Shown here: in pieces, positions 1 to 10,086 of the stretch
Position numbering within the stretch: position 1 is the first letter of the stretch
Layout of the letters: each line of letters opens with the position of its first letter
Assembly (NCBI GenBank): GCA_900299185.1
Contig: OMIV01000379.1
Location: forward strand, 1 to 40,397
Reading direction: 5' to 3'
Origin: Planctomycetaceae bacterium
GTDB lineage: Bacteria; Planctomycetota; Planctomycetia; Planctomycetales; Planctomycetaceae
DNA: 40,397 nt
Notes under the pieces: generated by a model
What the model was told of the DNA's origin: nothing
The model's database searches: none
The model's input: the letters and a program-made list of their open reading frames with translations, nothing else
Position numbers and translations under genes: made by a program

Positions 1-49
1 ATCTACACCTAAGCCTTCGTCGGCAGCGTCAGATGTGTATAAGAGACAG
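1..49. other. Illumina Nextera adapter left on the contig end
   Basis: Bases 1-8 match the 3' end of the Illumina P5 primer. Bases 9-16 (CTAAGCCT) match a Nextera i5 index (S508 type). Bases 17-30 match the Nextera read-1 adapter, and bases 31-49 are the 19-base Tn5 mosaic end AGATGTGTATAAGAGACAG. This is library construction sequence, not genome, so genomic sequence starts at base 50 and whatever lies upstream in the organism is unknown. The match is read directly from the sequence. Confidence 0.98.
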
Positions 50-297
50 GCCTGGAAGTTATCCGTCTTATTCGGGTCACCCTTTACAAGATCCGAATCG
101 CAATTCGCTCCCGGACTGGGTTTATCAGGCATCGCACCTTTGCATGGGAACTCATACCGATACCCATGCAAGCAAGTCGCGACTTTCTTAACTCCGGTCA
201 ATTCAGCCGGTTTGTCCGTTTTGGGAGCGTCATCACCAAACGCCAATCCCGCACCAGCAACCAACGCCCACGCCACTTGTGCCAATCGCAATTTCAT
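50..297 (-). CDS. Small secreted protein of unknown function, truncated at its C-terminal end
   Basis: An open frame starts at ATG 297 and runs without a stop into the adapter at base 49, so only the first 82 codons or so are present. The N terminus (MKLRLAQVAWALVAGAGLAFG followed by DDAPK) is a typical cleavable signal peptide: positive start, hydrophobic core, small residues before an acidic mature end. The mature part is Lys/Pro/Asp-rich with a C-L-H-G-Y-R-Y-E-F-P-C segment and another Cys further on, suggesting disulfide-bonded or metal-binding structure in the periplasm or outside. A GAGG lies about 9 bases upstream of the ATG. I do not recognise a family. It follows the Rieske-SufT gene on the same strand after about 115 bases but looks unrelated to it. 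Confidence 0.7.
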
Positions 298-411
298 AAC
301 AGCCTCGTCTCATGGAGTTACTTCAAGACACGCTACAAACGCATCAGAAGGCTAGCCAGACTGCCGTCATGATTCGACCGAACCACACCGAATTCAGAAT
401 GCGAGCAGGGC

Positions 412-1164
412 CTAGAAAATACCGAGTTGATCGCGAGCTTCATCAGTCATGCGATCTGGAGACCACGGAGGCGTCATCACGATCTTGATAACAGCCTCGT
501 TAACCTCTCGCAGTCGCTCCAAAGCCATCTTCGCCTGTTGCACAAGTTGGGGACCAGCGGGGCACATCGGACTAGTTAGGGTCATATCAACATAGGCCCG
601 CTCACCGTCGTAATTGATGGAGTAGACCAGCCCCAAGTCGACGATGTTGACGAACAACTCAGGGTCGATCACCTGACGAAGTGCCTCCAGCATTTTCTCA
701 TCCAGAGATCTCTCGGCCTTGCTCGGCTCGCTCACAGGTGCCGATGAGCAAGTGCCGGACTCGCCCGACGCTGGAGTCGAGCAACCACAGCTATGTCCTG
801 AAACAATGGGCATCTCGACAGCAACGGGTACCAGTGCAGGTGAGACAGTTCCCGAAGCTGGGCGGCTATAAATGCCACCGTCTCGCAATTCCACTTCGAA
901 GACCCTTATGCCCTCAGTCGCCGGCATACACATGGCTTTTCCGGACGCCAAATCGAATCGAGCACCATGTCGCGGACATGCAATCTGCCCAGCGGCAACC
1001 GCTCCGTCAGTGAGTGGCTGGCCGTCGTGACTACAGGCATCTTCAATCGCGTAAACGTTGCTACCGACCCGAACCAGCAACACCGGAGTATCATCGACGA
1101 CGACTGACAATCGTCCGCCATCTGCCAACTCACCAATCGAAGCAACTCGCTCAAACTCAGCCAT
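412..1164 (-). CDS. Rieske [2Fe-2S] domain fused to MIP18/DUF59 (SufT-like) domain
   Basis: A 250-residue cytoplasmic protein with two domains. Residues 1-103 form a Rieske ferredoxin domain with both ligand pairs intact: C44-x-H46 and C63-x-x-H66. A linker (about 104-155) contains a Cys-rich HSCGCS segment and another Cys near 139. Residues 156-250 are a MIP18/DUF59 domain with DPE, NIVDLGLVY, the conserved Cys (C201 in SPMCPAGP) and the PPWSPDRM signature of SufT-type Fe-S maturation factors. SufT-family proteins help deliver or mature Fe-S clusters. Last gene of the suf group, 46 bases after sufD. An in-frame GTG at 1185 would add seven residues, but ATG 1164 gives a more natural N terminus. 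I infer that the Rieske half gives an electron-transfer or cluster-holding function; the fusion itself is plain in the sequence. Confidence 0.9.
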   Translation of the reverse strand: MAEFERVASIGELADGGRLSVVVDDTPVLLVRVGSNVYAIEDACSHDGQPLTDGAVAAGQIACPRHGARFDLASGKAMCMPATEGIRVFEVELRDGGIYSRPASGTVSPALVPVAVEMPIVSGHSCGCSTPASGESGTCSSAPVSEPSKAERSLDEKMLEALRQVIDPELFVNIVDLGLVYSINYDGERAYVDMTLTSPMCPAGPQLVQQAKMALERLREVNEAVIKIVMTPPWSPDRMTDEARDQLGIF

Positions 1165-1210
1165 CACACACCTATCGATTGTCACAACGACCTACGAAAC
1201 ACATCCTGGA

Positions 1211-2533
1211 TCAGGCATCGCCAATACCAAGCTTCTTCTCCACGGCTTTGTCCAAAGTGTCCCTCACAATCTCGACCGGAATTCGATCGGTCACAGTCTG
1301 GAAGAACCCCTTCACAATCATGTGCATGGCTTCAAACTTAGATAACCCACGGCACATCAAATAGAAAACCTGATCCGTATCAACTCGCCCAGCCGTTGCA
1401 CCGTGAGTGCACCGCACATCGTCCGCCTCGATTTCCAGACCGGGAATAGCATCACAACGAGCCGTATCGCTCAAAATCAACGAATCATTACGCTGATAGC
1501 CGTCGGTTTTTTGAGCATCAGGATCAACCTTAATCATCCCGCGCCAAACAACACGAGCACGATCTCGTAATACATCCTTATAGAGCAAGTCCGATCGTGT
1601 ATTCGGGGCGTGATGCGTCTGCTGAGTGTGGTATGACAACACCTGTCGATCGGTGGCGAAAGTAACGCCATTAACCTGAGCCTCGGCACCCGGACCGTCA
1701 AGATCCACAGTCTGATGGATATGAGCGAGCTTTGCTCCCAGCCCGCTCACCGTCCATTGCAGTGACCCATTCCGAGCCACTCGACCAGATTGATGAGCAA
1801 AATGCCAAGTCTTGGTATTCCAATTCTGGAGTTGCACATACCGCAGTTGAGCGCCCTCGCCCACAATCAATTCAACCGCCCCGACATGTAGACCAATCCG
1901 ATCACTCGAAGCAGATGCCGTTTCCTCCAGCAGAGTAGCGGACGCGCCATCTTCTAGAATGACCAATGTGTGCGAGAAATCGGCGGCATCATCACCAGCC
2001 AATGCAATCAGGCTAAACAGCGGCTTCTCGACGCAAACATTGCGCGGCACAAACAGAACCGTTCCACCATTGCAAAAGGCGGAATGCCACGCCGTGAATC
2101 GATCTGTTGCAGACTTGATGGCAGACGACAGATACGGTTTCAGCAAGTCCCCGTGAGTATTAAGCAGTGACGCCAAATCTCCAAACAGAACGCCCTGTTT
2201 AGCAATTGCCTCGTCTAATACTGACTCACGGCAGCTACCATCAACATGCCTAATCGTCCCACCGAATTCAGCCCGATCCTGCATCAAAGTCGAAATTGAG
2301 CCGTCTTCATCCGCCGTAGATACCGCAAAGTTTTCGGGACGAAAGGTCCGCAAATCAACCCGCTTCCATTCTTCAGGATCGAGCGGCGTGTACTGCCTTT
2401 CTTGGAAGACTTCGTAGCTGTCGCGACGAAGACTCGTTACCCAATCGGGCTCAGATCGACCAGAAATAAATTGGTCGAAGGCCTGCCTGGAAAAACCTCG
2501 CACCACCGCTGGAGTCGCCGTTACCGTTGCCAT
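1211..2533 (-). CDS. sufD: Fe-S cluster assembly scaffold subunit SufD
   Basis: A 440-residue member of the SufB/SufD beta-helix family, cytoplasmic partner of SufB and SufC in the SufBC2D scaffold that builds Fe-S clusters. The C-terminal third carries the family pattern: a QTHHAPNTRS segment, a shared SYH/GMIKV core, and CTHGATAGRVD, whose His matches the essential SufD His known from Escherichia coli. The N-terminal part is divergent, as usual in SufD. Starts at ATG 2533, 201 bases after the sufB stop. That gap contains an AT-rich TATATATT stretch (seen on the minus strand near 2608) but no convincing promoter. Length and motifs are normal for the family. Confidence 0.95.
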   Translation of the reverse strand: MATVTATPAVVRGFSRQAFDQFISGRSEPDWVTSLRRDSYEVFQERQYTPLDPEEWKRVDLRTFRPENFAVSTADEDGSISTLMQDRAEFGGTIRHVDGSCRESVLDEAIAKQGVLFGDLASLLNTHGDLLKPYLSSAIKSATDRFTAWHSAFCNGGTVLFVPRNVCVEKPLFSLIALAGDDAADFSHTLVILEDGASATLLEETASASSDRIGLHVGAVELIVGEGAQLRYVQLQNWNTKTWHFAHQSGRVARNGSLQWTVSGLGAKLAHIHQTVDLDGPGAEAQVNGVTFATDRQVLSYHTQQTHHAPNTRSDLLYKDVLRDRARVVWRGMIKVDPDAQKTDGYQRNDSLILSDTARCDAIPGLEIEADDVRCTHGATAGRVDTDQVFYLMCRGLSKFEAMHMIVKGFFQTVTDRIPVEIVRDTLDKAVEKKLGIGDA

Positions 2534-2734
2534 TTCTCACAACACTTCCAAATGGTATCTCAAACGCACCTAAGCAAAACGCGGTGCCACTCAGTCAGTC
2601 CAATATATACTGCAAGGTTCTCTAAACATCAGCCGCCCGGAGAAGTCACTGCCCAATAGCAGCGCATTCCAAAGCAGCCTGCGACCATTGCGAGGAACCA
2701 TCGCTATAACGATTCGAAGGCCTGCCGCATCGAA

Positions 2735-4150
2735 CTAACCGACGGAACCTTCCATTTGCAGTTCGATCAGCCGATTCATTTCAACTGCGTATTCCATCGG
2801 CAGTTCTTTCACGAGCGGCTCGATAAAGCCGGTCACAATCATCGCCGATGCTTCAGCTTCAGACATGCCACGACTCATCAGATAAAAGAGTTGCTCTTCA
2901 GCAATCTTTGAGACACTCGCTTCGTGCTCAATGACGACGTTGTCGTCTTCAATTTCGATATAGGGGTAAGTATCACTGCGGCTGTGTGGATCGAGAATCA
3001 AGGCGTCACACACCACGTTGGACTTGCAGTTGTGAGCCCCCTTCACAACCTTCGCGAGTCCGCGATAGCTCGCCCGGCCACCGCCTTTCGAAATACTCTT
3101 CGAAATAATGCGACTCGAAGTATGGGGAGCACAGTGCACCATTTTCGCGCCGGCGTCCTGATGCTGGCCGCGATTCGCAAAGGCGATCGACAATGTCTCG
3201 CCGCGAGCACCAGGCTCCATCAGGTAGATGGCTGGGTATTTCATCGTCAACTTCGACCCGAGATTGCCGTCGACCCACTCCATGAGTGCGTCGCCATAAG
3301 CCATCGCTCGCTTGGTCACGAGGTTATACACATTATTGGCCCAATTCTGGATCGTCGTGTAACGGCAACGACCGCCGCGCTTCACGATGATTTCGACGAC
3401 CGCCGAGTGCAGACTGTCCGCGCTCCATGTGGGAGCCGTGCAACCCTCGACGTAATGCACTGAGGCACCTTCATCGACGATGATCAACGTCCGTTCGAAC
3501 TGGCCCATGTTCTGTGAGTTGATACGGAAGTAAGCCTGCAACGGGAATTCGATATGCACCCCTTTCGGGATGTAAATGAATGATCCACCCGACCAGACCG
3601 CGCTATTGAGCGCCGCGAACTTATTATCATTCGGCGGAATGACCGTCGCGAAGTGCTCGCGGAACAACTCAGGGTGATCTCGCAAAGCGGAATCGGTATC
3701 CGTGAAAAGCACACCTTTTTCAGCGAGGTCTTCTTTCAAGCTGCCGTAGACAACTTCCGACTCATACTGGGCCTTTACCCCGGAGAGAAACTTCTTTTCT
3801 GCCTCAGGGATACCGAGCTTGTCATAAGTCCGACGAATCTCATCAGGCACATCGTCCCAACTGCGTTCTTGCCGATCGGAAGCTCGCATGTAGTAAAAGA
3901 TGTTTTGATAATCGAGTTCCCCGAGATTCCCGCCCCAATTCAGATTGGGCTTCGCGAAAAACATATCGAGCGACTGCAAGCGGAAGTCAGTCATCCACTT
4001 CGGCTCGCGCTTCATCTCAGAGATCTGTCGGACGATCTGGTGATCGAGCCCCTTACGGCTCTTAAAGGTGTAGAAGTCAGTCGAGTCGTGGAAGCCGTAT
4101 TGATAATCACCAATACTGACATCGGACTTAACGGGGGCGTCGGTAGACAT
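2735..4150 (-). CDS. sufB: Fe-S cluster assembly scaffold SufB
   Basis: A 471-residue SufB, the main scaffold of the SUF system, on which the cluster is built with SufC and SufD. Strongly conserved family segments are present throughout: [17 protein letters not shown] near the N terminus, [23 protein letters not shown] with the conserved Cys, [14 protein letters not shown], and near the C terminus [11 protein letters not shown] with the Cys implicated in cluster assembly, plus [19 protein letters not shown]. Start at ATG 4150 with an AGG about 9 bases upstream. It lies 213 bases after sufC. The gene order here is sufC-sufB-sufD rather than the common sufB-sufC-sufD. Confidence 0.97.
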   Translation of the reverse strand: MSTDAPVKSDVSIGDYQYGFHDSTDFYTFKSRKGLDHQIVRQISEMKREPKWMTDFRLQSLDMFFAKPNLNWGGNLGELDYQNIFYYMRASDRQERSWDDVPDEIRRTYDKLGIPEAEKKFLSGVKAQYESEVVYGSLKEDLAEKGVLFTDTDSALRDHPELFREHFATVIPPNDNKFAALNSAVWSGGSFIYIPKGVHIEFPLQAYFRINSQNMGQFERTLIIVDEGASVHYVEGCTAPTWSADSLHSAVVEIIVKRGGRCRYTTIQNWANNVYNLVTKRAMAYGDALMEWVDGNLGSKLTMKYPAIYLMEPGARGETLSIAFANRGQHQDAGAKMVHCAPHTSSRIISKSISKGGGRASYRGLAKVVKGAHNCKSNVVCDALILDPHSRSDTYPYIEIEDDNVVIEHEASVSKIAEEQLFYLMSRGMSEAEASAMIVTGFIEPLVKELPMEYAVEMNRLIELQMEGSVG

Positions 4151-4363
4151 GATCTAGCACCTATTTGAGATCGCGAAGTCGCGAGTCCGTTGCGTGTATA
4201 GTTCCGATTTTCGATCGTAAATGAGCCCCATCGGGCTCGTCCTGATCAGTATCTGCCTTATGGCTACCCACTTGCAGCGTCCGTAGCCATGTGGCAGATA
4301 ACCACCGGCGCAAGGTCGATGGGGCGGATTCCTTTTTCGGGCGCCAGTTGAAGGCGAAATGCA

Positions 4364-5185
<822 letters not shown>

Positions 5186-5223
5186 CAATTACTTTCTCAG
5201 TTCGGCAGGTTGATACTGCCAAA

Positions 5224-5784
5224 TTACGCCTTAGAAGCTTCCACCAATTCAGGCAAAGCCACCGTTCCACTGTGATGAGGAACCGGAACGGCTTCAATCG
5301 CCCCTTTTGCTAAGCGACGAGCACGGATTTTATCCTGAATTCTCATAATACCTTCGAGCAACGCCTCGGGACGAGGCGGACAGCCCGGCACATACACGTC
5401 GACTGGCACTACCAAATCGACGCCTTTCACAACGTGATAACCCCACTTGAAATACGGACCGCCGCCAATCGTGCAGGCACCCATCGCGATCACGTACTTC
5501 GGGTCGGGCATTTGTTCGTAGAGGCGACGCACACGGCTTGCCATTTTGAAAGTCACGGTGCCCGCAACGATCATGAGGTCAGCTTGTCGAGGGCTGGCGC
5601 GGAATGCACCGGCACCGAAGCGATCAAGGTCATACTTGCTCGCGCCTGTCGCCATCATCTCGATCGCACAGCAGGCCAAGCCGAACGTCATCGGCCAAAT
5701 GCTGGACTCTTTGGCCCAATTCATGGCCTGCTCAAGGGTTGACAGCACAACGCCCTCTTCAAAACGCCCCTCAATCCAGCTCAT
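5224..5784 (-). CDS. nuoB: NADH-quinone oxidoreductase subunit B (NuoB), isolated from other complex I genes
   Basis: A 186-residue NuoB, the complex I subunit that holds the terminal [4Fe-4S] cluster N2 and passes electrons to quinone at the membrane arm junction. All four cluster ligands are visible: the adjacent pair C38-C39 in [11 protein letters not shown]104 in GACTIGGG and C134 in PGCPPRPE. Start ATG 5784 is preceded by AGGTGG. No other nuo gene is present in the window; its neighbours are a sufR-like regulator (100 bases upstream) and sufC (38 bases downstream). It appears complete and functional. A role outside complex I, for example in another [NiFe]-hydrogenase-like module, cannot be excluded from sequence alone but nothing supports it. 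Confidence 0.95.
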   Translation of the reverse strand: MSWIEGRFEEGVVLSTLEQAMNWAKESSIWPMTFGLACCAIEMMATGASKYDLDRFGAGAFRASPRQADLMIVAGTVTFKMASRVRRLYEQMPDPKYVIAMGACTIGGGPYFKWGYHVVKGVDLVVPVDVYVPGCPPRPEALLEGIMRIQDKIRARRLAKGAIEAVPVPHHSGTVALPELVEASKA

Positions 5785-5883
5785 CTTCCACCTGCTCTCT
5801 GATTGTTATTTCCTTAACAGACCGACGCTGCACTGAAATCTAACGGGGGGAATTGCCCTTTCAACCCTCGGTGGGGCAACGCG

Positions 5884-6510
5884 TTATTGCGTTTCCGAGA
5901 ACTGAAATTCGCAACAATTTCCACCATCAAGGCAGCACTGGGTGAGAGACACATTCGCATTCAAAATACGACTGAAGACTTCTCGCTCCATCTGACAGAT
6001 TGACGGGTCAGCCGAAGCCAACTCGGAATATGGACAGCTCTTTTCGCGAAGCACGGGCATGCCGCTCGTCTGATCGCACTCGACCAAAAAACCTCGCGTC
6101 ACCAATGACTCCTGCAATTGGACGACGCGATCAGTCAGCGAGCTTTCGCTGGCAACTCGCCCAAATCTCCCCACAAGTCCATCACGAATTCGAGACAAGA
6201 CTTCGGCCCGAACCGATTCATCCGAGATCTCGTGAATCGCTCTCCAGAGGATATGAGCGAGGTCTCGATAGTTTTCGCCCAGGTGCCGCAAGCCAGCGTC
6301 GCTGAGGCGATAAACATGATAAGGGCGACCTCGTTCGGCCCGGACCGTTTCGCGAACGACCAAGCCCTGCCCTTCCAGACGACTGAGGCGTTGCCGCACT
6401 GCCGTCGCCGTCACTCCGACGTTATCGCAGATCTCTTGGATTGTACCGCCGCAAAGACGATGCAATTGCTCCAAGAAATCTTGATCGCCTCGGTCGATGA
6501 CAACTCGCAT
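5884..6510 (-). CDS. SufR-like Fe-S-sensing transcriptional regulator
   Basis: A 208-residue regulator of the DeoR/ArsR-like winged-helix type. Residues about 12-55 form the helix-turn-helix (GGTIQEICDNVGVTATAVRQRLSRLE read in two parts), followed by the wing (ERGRPYHVYRLSDAG), which resembles cyanobacterial SufR. The C-terminal part holds a Cys cluster: C159, C172 (spacing x12), C192-C193 and C199-C200, matching the idea of a [4Fe-4S]-binding sensor domain. It is the first gene of the suf group, so it is probably the autoregulated repressor of the cluster. An in-frame GTG at 6555 would add 15 residues, but it lies only 8 bases from a palindrome that looks like the operator, so ATG 6510 is the likelier start. 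Specific assignment as SufR rests on context plus the Cys motif. Confidence 0.85.
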   Translation of the reverse strand: MRVVIDRGDQDFLEQLHRLCGGTIQEICDNVGVTATAVRQRLSRLEGQGLVVRETVRAERGRPYHVYRLSDAGLRHLGENYRDLAHILWRAIHEISDESVRAEVLSRIRDGLVGRFGRVASESSLTDRVVQLQESLVTRGFLVECDQTSGMPVLREKSCPYSELASADPSICQMEREVFSRILNANVSLTQCCLDGGNCCEFQFSETQ

Positions 6511-6884
6511 GCTCAAGTTCCAGTTACATGGATTGGACGCGGGGATATTAGACACGCGAATCTTTTCAGCAACTGAAACAGCGAAAAATATCTAAACTCT
6601 ATTCAGCTCCGAGAGAGGCCTGAAAACGCCCTGATTTTTCGTGTTTCAGACCGGCTCGCAGTTCCTCAACAGCTCTCGACTCGCAGAGGCTGAACACGAC
6701 CCGAGCGATGCCGTGGAGTTTTTCTTGTGCCGCAGAAGACATCGCGCGGCGAGGGGCTAAACTGCGGAGCCCGAAGGCAACGGTTAACGACGCAAGTTGG
6801 CAGGCCTAGGGAGTTTTGCACTGAGATCGCGTTGTACTGAGTGCAGCGATCGAACGACACGAGTTCCAACAGCGAGGCTAGGGA
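6511..6884. promoter_or_regulatory. Divergent control region between sufR-like gene and proline dehydrogenase gene
   Basis: This stretch separates the minus-strand suf group from the plus-strand proline oxidation gene and holds no convincing gene. Near the suf side there is an AT-rich segment (about 6580-6600, containing TAGATA on the minus strand) followed at once by a palindrome. Four copies of the hexamer TTTCAG or its complement lie between 6564 and 6649. On the other side, the proline gene has GAGG at 6874-6877, seven bases before its GTG start. The promoter positions are my inference. Confidence 0.5.
6564..6578. promoter_or_regulatory. Perfect palindrome TTTCAG-CAA-CTGAAA, candidate SufR-type operator
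   Basis: Two perfect 6-base arms separated by 3 bases lie just upstream of the sufR-like gene. A second, wider pair of the same hexamers in the opposite arrangement is at 6620-6625 (CTGAAA) and 6644-6649 (TTTCAG). Position directly downstream of an AT-rich, -10-like segment on the minus strand fits a repressor site for autoregulation. The arms differ from the published cyanobacterial SufR site (CAAC-N6-GTTG), so the binding protein is inferred from position only. Confidence 0.45.
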
Positions 6885-9800
6885 GTGGCCAAGTCCAAGA
6901 AGAAAGCGGCAGAGCCTGGCGAGCAAGACGTCCTCGAGGCTCAGACGCAAGAAGTCGGCGAATGGCTTTTCAGCCATCTGAATCGTCGGCAACCGTCGAT
7001 TTTCGATCGACGTTGGTGGGATGACCGAATCCTGTCGTGGGCGATGACTGATGACGCCGTCAAAGTCCAGATGTTTCGCTTCATCGACGTACTGCCGATG
7101 CTTAAGACGCACGACCAAGTCGCTCGGCATATGCACGAATACTTCGAAGAGGTTAACGCTCGATTGCCTGGTGCGGCGAGAATCGTCCTGCACTACGCCG
7201 AGCCAAAGTCGGTGCTTGGTCGAGCCATCGCCTTCAACGCGCGGCGTAATGCCATGCGAATGGCTCAGCGCTTCATTGCCGGTCATAAGCACGACGAAGT
7301 CCTGCAAACTATCAGCAAACTGCGTAAGCAAGGTTTTGCCTTCACACTGGATTGGCTCGGGGAAGCCGTCGTGTCGGAGCCGGAAGCCAACGCTTATAAG
7401 AATAGCTATCTCGAGTTGCTGTCCGGCCTCAGCGAGACAGTCAACGGTTGGAGTGAAGACCATCAGATTGACTGGGATGATCGCGGTCCAATCCCGCGAA
7501 TGAACGTGTCATTGAAGCTCTCGGCACTCAACAGCCAGTTCCGTCCGGTTGATGCCAGCGGCACGGCAGAGACGGTCAAGAACCGGTTGCGGCCGATCTT
7601 GCGCCGAGCCCAAAAGCAGATGGCTCACGTGCAGATCGATATGGAGCAATACGCCTATAAGAATCTGACTCTCGCAATCGTCCAAGACGTTCTCATGGAA
7701 GACGAGTTTCGGAAGTGGCCGGACGTCGGAGTCGTCATCCAGGCTTATCTGCCGGACTCAGAGCGCGATCTCTTGAAGCTTCGAGAGTGGGTTGAGAATC
7801 GCGGCACACCCATCAGTGTCAGGCTCGTGAAGGGAGCCTATTGGGATTACGAAAACGTGATCTCCGAGCAACATGGTTGGCCGCTGCCGGTATTCAGCCA
7901 AAAGTGGCAATCGGACGACAGCTACGAGCGACTCACCGAGTTCTTGATGAAGAACTATCAATGGCTGAGGCCAGCATTCGGCAGCCACAACCTCAGGAGC
8001 CTCGCTCATGTGGTGGCCTGCGGAAAGACGCTCAATGTTCCTCCCGCCGCTTATGAAATCCAAATGCTCTACGGGATGGCGACCGAACAAGCTCAGCTCT
8101 TCCGCGAGCTGGGGCATCGAGTCCGCATCTACACGCCGTTTGGCGAAATGCTGTCGGGTATGGCGTATCTCGTTCGCCGTCTGCTTGAGAACACATCTAA
8201 TGAATCCTTCCTTCGGCACAGCATTGCCGAAGATATTTCGCAGGAGATCCTCATGGCGAAACCATCCGTCCTCGGAGCCAGCTTGCCAGCCCCTTCAGCC
8301 AAGCCACAACCGGAGTTCTTCAACGAGCCTCCATCGGATTTCAGTCGCGAAGACGTGCGACTGCACATGCAAGAGGCGATCAGTCGGATTGGAAGCGAAC
8401 TCGGCGAACGAGTCTCGATGCTGATCGGAGGCCGAAGACAGCATGGACCGCGACAACTACAGATCGTGAATCCGTCGAACGCCACGCAGACCGTTGGCAG
8501 CATCACCATGGCCAATGCTACCGATGTAGCCAACGCGATCTCGGCAGCCGTAAAGGCCTACGAAGAGTGGTCGAATTTCGATATCGAGCGGCGTGCTCAA
8601 TTCGTGGATTCAGTGGCCGATCACTTGCGAGAACGACGATTCGATCTCGCTGCTTGGGAAGTGTATGAGTGTGGCAAGACCTGGATCGAAGCCGATGCCG
8701 ACGTGGCTGAAGCGATCGACTTCTGCCGCTACTACGCCCAGCAAGCCCGAGCCTATCTGACACCTCGGGAAGTCGATCTAGCCGGCGAAGATAACACCTA
8801 CTTCTACCGTCCTCGCGGAGTCTGTGCGGTCATCGCGCCGTGGAACTTCCCACTGGCGATTCTGTGTGGAATGACTGTCGCCGCGCTGGTCGCTGGCAAC
8901 ACCGTCATCGTGAAGCCTGCAGAGCAATCATCGATCGTGGGCAGCAAGTTTGTGGATGTGCTGCATGAGATCGGCCTACCAAATGGAGCAATCAATTACC
9001 TGCCAGGCTACGGCGAAGAGATTGGTCCCTTGCTTGTGGAAAGCCCCGAAGTCTCGGTGATCGCATTCACCGGCTCGCGCGAAGTCGGCATGCAAATCAA
9101 TCGGTTGGCGGCCGAGTCCCCGCTGACCGTTCCGGGGGTAAAGAAAGTCATCGCAGAAATGGGCGGCAAGAACGCCATCATCGTCGATGATGACGCCGAC
9201 TTAGATGACGCCATCGAAGGTGTCGTGCAAAGCGCGTTTGGATTCGCCGGTCAGAAGTGTTCGGCGTGCTCGCGAGTGATCGTCTTGAAGGAGATCTATC
9301 CTCAGTTCGCCAAGCGATTGGTGGCAGCAACTCGAAGTTTGAAAGTCGGACCTGCGACGGACCCGGCCTCGTTCATGGGCCCGGTCATCAGTCGAGAAGC
9401 TTGCGAACGCATTCGAAGATTCGTCGATGACGCGAACGAAAGACAAAACCGAGTGCTCGATTATCCAATCGATCCAACCTTGGCGAAGTCAGGCCACTAC
9501 ATCGGCCCTCAGATCTTCGTTGATGTGGATCCCAAGTCGGACATCGCTCAGCTGGAAATCTTCGGCCCCGTCTTGGCAATCATTCCGGTGGAAGACATGA
9601 GCGAAGCGATCAAGGTCGCCAACGACACCGAATACGCACTGACCGCCGGCATCTACAGCCGCAGCCCAGCCAACCTGAAGCGCTGCGCGATGCAGTTGCA
9701 AGCTGGCAACATCTACCTCAACCGAGCCATCACGGGAGCGCTGGTCAATCGACAGCCTTTCGGAGGCTTCAAGTTCTCGGGCATTGGAACGAAAGCCGGT

Positions 9801-9932
9801 GGGCCGGATTACCTGTCTCAGTTTGTGATCCCGGTCAACATCACCGAGAACACTATGCGACATGGCTTCGCACCAGCCGATAAGAAGTCGTCCGCCAAGG
9901 GGACGACTCCGGCTACTGAAGAAGCCGTCTGA
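6885..9932 (+). CDS. putA: Bifunctional proline dehydrogenase / 1-pyrroline-5-carboxylate dehydrogenase
   Basis: A 1015-residue enzyme that oxidises proline to glutamate in two steps. The N-terminal half is the FAD-dependent proline dehydrogenase barrel: PRMNVSLKLSAL near residue 205, RLVKGAYWDYE near 311 and FGSHNLRSL near 367. The C-terminal half is an NAD-dependent aldehyde dehydrogenase: APWNFPLAI near 650, catalytic Glu758 in EMGGKNA, and catalytic Cys792 in FAGQKCSACSRV. There is no N-terminal ribbon-helix-helix DNA-binding domain, so it is a minimal PutA that does not act as its own repressor. GTG 6885 is chosen because GAGG sits seven bases upstream. The tail (about 25 residues) is Lys/Thr/Glu-rich and probably disordered. 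It runs convergent with an Xaa-Pro peptidase gene, which makes a proline-supply link plausible. Confidence 0.96.
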   Translation: MAKSKKKAAEPGEQDVLEAQTQEVGEWLFSHLNRRQPSIFDRRWWDDRILSWAMTDDAVKVQMFRFIDVLPMLKTHDQVARHMHEYFEEVNARLPGAARIVLHYAEPKSVLGRAIAFNARRNAMRMAQRFIAGHKHDEVLQTISKLRKQGFAFTLDWLGEAVVSEPEANAYKNSYLELLSGLSETVNGWSEDHQIDWDDRGPIPRMNVSLKLSALNSQFRPVDASGTAETVKNRLRPILRRAQKQMAHVQIDMEQYAYKNLTLAIVQDVLMEDEFRKWPDVGVVIQAYLPDSERDLLKLREWVENRGTPISVRLVKGAYWDYENVISEQHGWPLPVFSQKWQSDDSYERLTEFLMKNYQWLRPAFGSHNLRSLAHVVACGKTLNVPPAAYEIQMLYGMATEQAQLFRELGHRVRIYTPFGEMLSGMAYLVRRLLENTSNESFLRHSIAEDISQEILMAKPSVLGASLPAPSAKPQPEFFNEPPSDFSREDVRLHMQEAISRIGSELGERVSMLIGGRRQHGPRQLQIVNPSNATQTVGSITMANATDVANAISAAVKAYEEWSNFDIERRAQFVDSVADHLRERRFDLAAWEVYECGKTWIEADADVAEAIDFCRYYAQQARAYLTPREVDLAGEDNTYFYRPRGVCAVIAPWNFPLAILCGMTVAALVAGNTVIVKPAEQSSIVGSKFVDVLHEIGLPNGAINYLPGYGEEIGPLLVESPEVSVIAFTGSREVGMQINRLAAESPLTVPGVKKVIAEMGGKNAIIVDDDADLDDAIEGVVQSAFGFAGQKCSACSRVIVLKEIYPQFAKRLVAATRSLKVGPATDPASFMGPVISREACERIRRFVDDANERQNRVLDYPIDPTLAKSGHYIGPQIFVDVDPKSDIAQLEIFGPVLAIIPVEDMSEAIKVANDTEYALTAGIYSRSPANLKRCAMQLQAGNIYLNRAITGALVNRQPFGGFKFSGIGTKAGGPDYLSQFVIPVNITENTMRHGFAPADKKSSAKGTTPATEEAV

Positions 9933-9980
9933 ACAACCAGATGATCGACTGCTCCGACTAACATCGCGGGCAGACATAAA

Positions 9981-10032
9981 AACAGGCACGAAGAGCAGAC
10001 ATGCATACCGAAGTCTGCTCTTCGTGCCTGTT
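9981..10032. terminator. Strong bidirectional intrinsic terminator
   Basis: A perfect 20-base-pair stem (9981-10000 with 10013-10032) encloses a 12-base loop. GGGCTTTT follows on the plus strand, and the minus strand runs into TTTTATG. It sits between two convergent genes, the proline oxidation enzyme and the M24 peptidase, and can end both transcripts. Confidence 0.9.
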
Positions 10033-10086
10033 GGGCTTTTAGGAGTTCGCGTTTTGAAGACGATGAAGCCACGTGGGCGGCCAGCG

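Noticed and set aside
6666-7463. 265-codon frame antisense to the start of the proline dehydrogenase gene
   Set aside because: It overlaps the conserved enzyme and its upstream control region, and lacks a ribosome binding site and domain features.
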